Shown: positions 60,358 to 64,000 of the stretch, in pieces
How the letters are laid out: every line of letters begins with the position of its first letter
Position numbering within the stretch: the stretch's first letter is position 1
Origin: Mycolicibacterium sphagni
Lineage (GTDB): Bacteria > Actinomycetota > Actinomycetes > Mycobacteriales > Mycobacteriaceae
Direction: 5' to 3'
Assembly (NCBI RefSeq): GCF_013337765.1
Contig: NZ_VBSB01000035.1
Location: 124,001-188,000 of the forward strand
Length of the DNA stretch: 64,000 nucleotides
The notes under the pieces: generated by a model
What the model saw: only the letters and a program-made list of their open reading frames with translations
What the model was told of the DNA's origin: nothing
Database searches by the model: none
Translations under genes and position numbers: made by a program

Positions 60358-60534
60358 ATGTGTCGTGCCGTCAATTGCCGTGTTTGCGGCAAGACCACCT
60401 GGTCGGGTTGTGGGATGCACGTCGACGCCGTCAGGCGCAGCGTGCCCGCCGGTCAGTGGTGCGCCGGTCACCCGAGCGGCGAGGCCACTTCTCCCGCCCG
60501 TAGGAGATGGTTCAGGCGGTCCAAAGGCGCGTAG
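60358..60534 (+). CDS. 58-residue Cys-rich small protein, copy 1
   Basis: A short gene starting 30 bases after the repressor, with GGGAG before the ATG. The protein begins CRAVNCRVCGKTTWSGCG and continues MHVDAVRRSVPAGQWC. The pattern C-x2-C-G-K-T-x-W-x-G-C-G-x-H-V-D-x-V-x2-S-V-P is shared with the small gene at 63779, so both are real genes. Four to six Cys and one His suggest a zinc- or sulfur-binding role. The Arg-rich last 12 residues are not shared. No characterised family is recognised. Confidence 0.78.
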   Translation: MCRAVNCRVCGKTTWSGCGMHVDAVRRSVPAGQWCAGHPSGEATSPARRRWFRRSKGA

Positions 60535-60611
60535 GGCGCTTCGCACGCCCTCGCCGGGGGCCTTAGGGGCCTTCGGGCGTGATCGGCGGTGCCGAAAGCC
60601 TCTAGTGGTAT

Positions 60612-60627
60612 ATACCACCAGGGGTAT
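60612..60627. promoter_or_regulatory. Persulfide repressor operator copy C (ATACC-N6-GGTAT)
   Basis: ATACCACCAGGGGTAT with perfect extension TATACC/GGTATA; 139 bases before the persulfide dioxygenase start. Confidence 0.75.
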
Positions 60628-60668
60628 ATTGATCATGCCCAACCGGCCGCCAGCGCCCCGGGAATAAG

Positions 60669-60684
60669 ATACCCCCCAGGGTAC
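60669..60684. promoter_or_regulatory. Persulfide repressor operator copy D (ATACC-N6-GGTAC)
   Basis: ATACCCCCCAGGGTAC, one mismatch in the right arm. It ends directly before the TTGACA box at 60685-60690. Confidence 0.65.
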
Positions 60685-60690
60685 TTGACA
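60685..60690 (+). promoter_or_regulatory. -35 box TTGACA of the persulfide operon promoter
   Basis: A perfect sigma-70-type -35 hexamer placed between operators D and E; a CAGGAT at 60710-60715 could serve as -10 with a 19-base spacer. Repressor bound at E would occupy the spacer. Confidence 0.5.
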
Positions 60691-60705
60691 TACCCATAGG
60701 GGTAT
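60690..60705. promoter_or_regulatory. Persulfide repressor operator copy E (ATACC-N6-GGTAT)
   Basis: ATACCCATAGGGGTAT, starting at the last base of the TTGACA box, so it overlaps the promoter spacer of the persulfide dioxygenase gene, 46 bases before its start. Confidence 0.77.
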
Positions 60706-60750
60706 ATGCCAGGATGGCATTGCCAAGGTGTCAAGAGAAAGAAGACGACG

Positions 60751-62130
60751 ATGATCCTTCAGCAGTACTACCTGGACTGCCTGTCCCACGCTTCGTACTT
60801 GATCGGCGACGAAACCACCGGCCGCGCAGTCGTTGTCGACCCGCAGCGCGATGTGGCCGAGTACGTGGCCGACGCGAAGGAGCAGGGCCTCACCATCGAA
60901 TTGGTCATCGAGACGCACTTCCACGCCGACTTCCTGTCGGGTCACCTGGAACTGGCGAAGGCCACCGGCGCGAAGATCGTCTACTCCTCGGTCGCACAGA
61001 CCGAGTTCGAGTCGATGGGTGTCGCCGACGGCGAGCGCTACTCGCTGGGCGATGTGACACTGGAGTTCCGCCACACCCCCGGGCACACCCCCGAGTCGTT
61101 GAGCATCGTGATCTACGAGCACGCCGAGGACACCGTTCCCTACGGCGTGATGACCGGCGACACGCTGTTCATCGGCGACGTGGGCCGGCCCGACCTGCTG
61201 GCCTCCATCGGGTTCACCCGCGAAGAGCTCGCCGACAAGCTCTACGACTCGTTGCACGACAAGCTGATGACGCTGCCCGACGCGACCCGGGTCTATCCCG
61301 CGCACGGCGCCGGATCGGCGTGCGGCAAGAACCTGTCGACCGACCTGTGGTCGACCATGGGTGATCAGAAGGCGACCAACTACGCGCTGCGGGCGCCCGA
61401 CAAGGCGACGTTCATGAACCTGGTCACCGAGGGCCAGCCGCCGGCACCCGGTTACTTCGTCTACAACGCGATCCTCAACCGCAAGGACCGCGAACTACTC
61501 GACGAGACCAAGATGCCGACGGCGATGAGCTACGACGAGGTCCGGGCCGCGACCGCACGCGGCGCCGTGCTGGTCGACGGACGCACTCCCGAGGAGTTCG
61601 CGCTCGGCCATCTGCGCGGCGCGGTCAACATCGGGCTTGAAGGCCGATACGCTGAGTTCGCGGGCTCCGTGCTGCCCTCCGACGTCGACATCGTGCTGTT
61701 CACCGACCCCGGTCAGGAACTGGAAGGCAAGAACCGGCTCGCCCGCATCGGTTTCGACCGGGTGATCGGCTATCTCGACAAGCCTTTCGAGGTGATGTTC
61801 GAAAACCGCGGCGACGTTGCTGTTGCCTCCCGGTTGACCGCCCAGGCATTCGATCAGCGCGCCTCCGAGCTGGCTGGTCTGCAAATCGTCGACGTGCGCA
61901 ACCCCGGTGAGGTCGCGGCCGGCACCATCCCGAATGCCATCGCGATCCCGGTCGGCCAGTTGCCGGCCCGGCTGGGTGAACTGGATCCCAGCAAGCCGAC
62001 CGTCGTGTACTGCGCAGGCGGCTACCGGTCGTCGGTCGCGGCAAGTCTGTTGCGCCAGAAAGGTTTCACCGATGTCAGCGACATCCTGGGCGGTTACGGC
62101 GCCTGGGACGAAGCTCACCAGAACGCCTGA
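60751..62130 (+). CDS. Persulfide dioxygenase-rhodanese fusion (CstB-like)
   Basis: A 459-residue, three-domain enzyme. Residues 1-235 are an ETHE1-like metallo-beta-lactamase fold with iron ligands His56, His112 and Asp137 (THFHADFLSGH, HTPGHTP, MTGDTLF). Residues about 262-345 are a rhodanese domain without a Cys (VLFTDPGQE), and about 365-455 an active rhodanese with Cys421 (VVYCAGGYRSS). This is the order in S. aureus CstB, which turns persulfides into thiosulfate. The ATG at 60751 is chosen by the ETHE1-type N-terminus. First gene of the operon with SQR, thioredoxin and others. Confidence 0.92.
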   Translation: MILQQYYLDCLSHASYLIGDETTGRAVVVDPQRDVAEYVADAKEQGLTIELVIETHFHADFLSGHLELAKATGAKIVYSSVAQTEFESMGVADGERYSLGDVTLEFRHTPGHTPESLSIVIYEHAEDTVPYGVMTGDTLFIGDVGRPDLLASIGFTREELADKLYDSLHDKLMTLPDATRVYPAHGAGSACGKNLSTDLWSTMGDQKATNYALRAPDKATFMNLVTEGQPPAPGYFVYNAILNRKDRELLDETKMPTAMSYDEVRAATARGAVLVDGRTPEEFALGHLRGAVNIGLEGRYAEFAGSVLPSDVDIVLFTDPGQELEGKNRLARIGFDRVIGYLDKPFEVMFENRGDVAVASRLTAQAFDQRASELAGLQIVDVRNPGEVAAGTIPNAIAIPVGQLPARLGELDPSKPTVVYCAGGYRSSVAASLLRQKGFTDVSDILGGYGAWDEAHQNA

Positions 62131-62152
62131 TTGTCCGAGGAGGACTGCCACC

Positions 62153-63355
62153 ATGACCATCACGGCCAAACACCAGATCCTGATCGTCGGCGGCGGAACC
62201 GCCGGCATCACCGTCGCGTCGCGGATGCTCCGCAAGGGCTACACCGACGTCGCGGTCATCGAGCCGTCGAGCAAGCACTACTACCAACCGCTGTGGACAC
62301 TCGTCGGCGGCGGACAGGCGAAGGCCTCGACCACCGAGCGCGAAGAGTCCTCGGTCATGCCCAAGGGTTCGACCTGGATCAAGAAGGCCGCCAGCGCCTT
62401 TGATCCCGACTCCAACACGGTGACCTGCGCCGACGGGGCGACCTACGAGTACGACGTGCTCGTCGTGAGCCCGGGCATCCAGCTCGACTGGAACCGGACC
62501 GAGGGCCTGGAAGATGCCTTGGGTCGCGACGGGGTGTCGTCGAACTACCGGTTTGACCTCGCGCCGCGCACCTGGGACTTCATTCGTAACTTGCGTTCGG
62601 GGACTGCGGTTTTCACAGTTCCCTCCGGCGCGATCAAGTGCGCCGGCGCCCCGCAGAAGATCGCCTATCTGGCGTCCGACTACTGGCGCAGACAGGGTGT
62701 GCTCAAAGACATCGACGTCCACCTCGTCATGCCGGGGGCGCGGCCGTTCGGGATTCCGGCGATCGCGGACAGCCTCGACAAGGTCATCGCCGACTACGGC
62801 ATCACCTTGCACACCAACTCCGAGGTGACGTCCGTCGATGCGGCGTCGCACAAGGTGGGGATCAGCAGCGTCGCTGCCGGCGGCACCGACACGATGCTGC
62901 CCTACGACGTGTTGCACGCCGTGCCGCGGCAGTCGGCGCCGGACTGGATCAAGTCCAGCCCGCTGTCGACGGGTGACGCGACGGGCTATGTGGACATCGA
63001 CAAGCACACGATGCAGCACGTGCGGTACCCGAACGTGTTCAGCCTGGGTGACGCCGGTTCGTCGCCGAACTCCAAGACCGGTGCCGCGATCCGCAAGCAG
63101 GCCCCTGTGGTCGCCGACAATATCGACGCGTTCCTCAAGAACCAGCCGCTGCGCGCGTCCTATGACGGGTACTCCTCGTGCCCGATCATCACCTCGTCGC
63201 ACGCGATGCTGCTCGCCGAGTTCGACTACGACCTGAATCTCGAACCGACATTCCCCCTGTTGAATCCGACGACTCCGCACCGGGCGTACTGGTACCTGAA
63301 GAAATACGGGCTTCCGTTCATGTATTGGAATCTGATGCTCAAGGGCCTGGCCTAG
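62153..63355 (+). CDS. sqr: Sulfide:quinone oxidoreductase (type II-like)
   Basis: A 400-residue FAD enzyme at the membrane surface that oxidises sulfide to a persulfide and passes electrons to quinone. The FAD site is ILIVGGGTAGITVASRM; two redox Cys are visible at residues 163 (IKCAGAPQK) and 343 (YSSCPIITS); the second flavin segment is VFSLGDAGSSPNSKTGAAIR. The C-terminal amphipathic helices (FMYWNLMLKGLA) suit membrane binding. CGAGGAGG lies 8 bases before the ATG and the gene starts 22 bases after cstB. Confidence 0.92.
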   Translation: MTITAKHQILIVGGGTAGITVASRMLRKGYTDVAVIEPSSKHYYQPLWTLVGGGQAKASTTEREESSVMPKGSTWIKKAASAFDPDSNTVTCADGATYEYDVLVVSPGIQLDWNRTEGLEDALGRDGVSSNYRFDLAPRTWDFIRNLRSGTAVFTVPSGAIKCAGAPQKIAYLASDYWRRQGVLKDIDVHLVMPGARPFGIPAIADSLDKVIADYGITLHTNSEVTSVDAASHKVGISSVAAGGTDTMLPYDVLHAVPRQSAPDWIKSSPLSTGDATGYVDIDKHTMQHVRYPNVFSLGDAGSSPNSKTGAAIRKQAPVVADNIDAFLKNQPLRASYDGYSSCPIITSSHAMLLAEFDYDLNLEPTFPLLNPTTPHRAYWYLKKYGLPFMYWNLMLKGLA

Positions 63356-63389
63356 TAATCCGATTGCGGCACAACCAAAGGACAGTGCA

Positions 63390-63749
63390 ATGACCATCAC
63401 CAACGTGACCGCCGCCAACTTCGAGACGACGATCACTGAGAACTCCATCGTGCTCATCGACTTCTGGGCGTCGTGGTGCGGTCCGTGCCGCGCCTTCGCC
63501 CCGATCTTCGACCGCTCGTCGGAGTCGCATCCCGACGTGGTGGACGCCAAGGTCGACACTCAAGCGCAGCAAGAACTCGCTGCTGCGCTGGAGATTCAGG
63601 CGATCCCGACGATCATGGCGTTCCGCGACGGCATCCTCGTCTACCGCCAGCCGGGTGCAATGCCTGCCGCGGGCCTCGAGGATCTCGTCAAAAGGGTCAA
63701 GGCTCTCGACATGGCCGAGGTACGCGCCAAGATCGCCGCGAGCTCCTGA
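63390..63749 (+). CDS. Thioredoxin
   Basis: A 119-residue thioredoxin with the standard site WCGPC (Cys30 and Cys33, FWASWCGPCRAF) and the cis-Pro stretch AIPTIMAF. It starts 34 bases after sqr. In this operon it likely takes persulfide sulfur from SQR or the rhodanese domain, or resets persulfidated Cys of the repressor; this is inferred from context. Confidence 0.92.
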   Translation: MTITNVTAANFETTITENSIVLIDFWASWCGPCRAFAPIFDRSSESHPDVVDAKVDTQAQQELAAALEIQAIPTIMAFRDGILVYRQPGAMPAAGLEDLVKRVKALDMAEVRAKIAASS

Positions 63750-63778
63750 CTGAAATCGTCACCAACCTAGGAGAATTC

Positions 63779-63928
63779 ATGTGCTACCCGGAAAAATGTC
63801 CCAAGTGTGGCAAGACCGGCTGGGCCGGCTGCGGCCAGCACGTCGATGACGTGATGCGTTCGGTGCCCGTGAGTCAGCGGTGTACCTGCGCGCGGAACTC
63901 CGCGGCTGAACTCGCGGCACGCGGGTGA
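63779..63928 (+). CDS. 49-residue Cys-rich small protein, copy 2
   Basis: A short gene with AGGAGA before the ATG, 29 bases after the thioredoxin gene. The protein begins CYPEKCPKCGKTGWAGCG, then QHVDDVMRSVPVSQRC. It shares the core C-x2-C-G-K-T-x-W-x-G-C-G-x-H-V-D-x-V-x2-S-V-P with the protein at 60358. Seven Cys and one His in 49 residues suggest a zinc ribbon or sulfur carrier. No function is known to me. Confidence 0.82.
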   Translation: MCYPEKCPKCGKTGWAGCGQHVDDVMRSVPVSQRCTCARNSAAELAARG

Positions 63929-63938
63929 GCGGCAGTCG

Positions 63939-64000
63939 ATGACCATCGGAACCGCCCTCGCCCTCGGCGCCGTCATCGGAGTCTTGCTGGGGCTGCTCGG
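63939..64000 (+). CDS. TauE/SafE-type membrane exporter, N-terminus (partial at window end)
   Basis: The first 20 codons of a gene that runs out of the window: MTIGTALALGAVIGVLLGLL. This hydrophobic start, with a GxxxGxxxGLxG-type pattern, is that of sulfite/thiosulfate exporters of the TauE/SafE family, which often end sulfide-oxidation operons. It starts 10 bases after the small Cys-rich gene. Confidence 0.6.
   Translation, partial: MTIGTALALGAVIGVLLGLL

Overview
The window is high-GC chromosomal DNA from a mycobacterium, most likely a fast-growing environmental (Mycolicibacterium-type) species. Several blocks keep the gene order known around M. tuberculosis gdh to clpX (Rv2476c-Rv2457c): NAD-glutamate dehydrogenase, thioesterase, aglA, glbO, HNH nuclease, DUF5130 protein, pepN, the mycothiol-dependent nitroreductase, rpiB, nei, lipP, tRNA-Gly, tRNA-Pro, tig, clpP1, clpP2, mmuM and clpX. 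MmpS/MmpL, a PGRS-type glycine-rich protein, an L,D-transpeptidase and many secreted Ala/Pro-rich proteins fit the same group. Gene names that rest on M. tuberculosis synteny come from memory of that genome, not from a search.

Layout. 1-10.1 kb: conserved core (gdh to pepN). 10.2-16.5 kb: nitroreductase, then an insertion with a pyrimidine-type operon (NCS1 permease, cytosine deaminase, 2OG-Fe oxygenase) and an aldo-keto reductase/TetR pair with two tandem operators, then rpiB-nei. 16.5-20.4 kb: cation/proton antiporter, a Gly-rich membrane protein and lipP. 20.5-38.3 kb: an accessory stretch with a Tat-exported phosphatase, a sedolisin lipoprotein operon, an amine oxidase, a hydrolase-like membrane protein, a frame-disrupted PGRS protein, an L,D-transpeptidase, a Ro60 (Rsr) protein with two Y-RNA-like RNAs beside it, and a secreted protein with an aerolysin/ETX-like C-terminus. 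38.3-43.9 kb: tRNAs and the Tig-Clp core. 44-52.4 kb: SCP2-like and degenerate R2-like ferritin-fold proteins, a glycosyltransferase, a decayed fdhD fragment, fdhD-fdhF with a divergent LysR gene, and a secreted protein. 52.4-56 kb: type III glutamine synthetase behind a GlnR-like box, and an AhpD-like/DsbA-like pair.

56-64 kb is a sulfide/persulfide regulon. A CsoR-family repressor with the two cysteines, but not the metal-binding histidine, of the persulfide sensor CstR is followed by a 58-residue Cys-rich protein. Downstream lie a CstB-type persulfide dioxygenase-rhodanese fusion, a sulfide:quinone oxidoreductase, a thioredoxin, a second copy of the Cys-rich small protein and the start of a TauE/SafE exporter. 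Five copies of the palindrome ATACC-N6-GGTAT lie only in the two promoter regions. One of these is shared with a divergent mmpS-mmpL pair, so this lipid/RND-type transporter may belong to the sulfur response.

No CRISPR array, insertion sequence, integrase or replication origin was seen.
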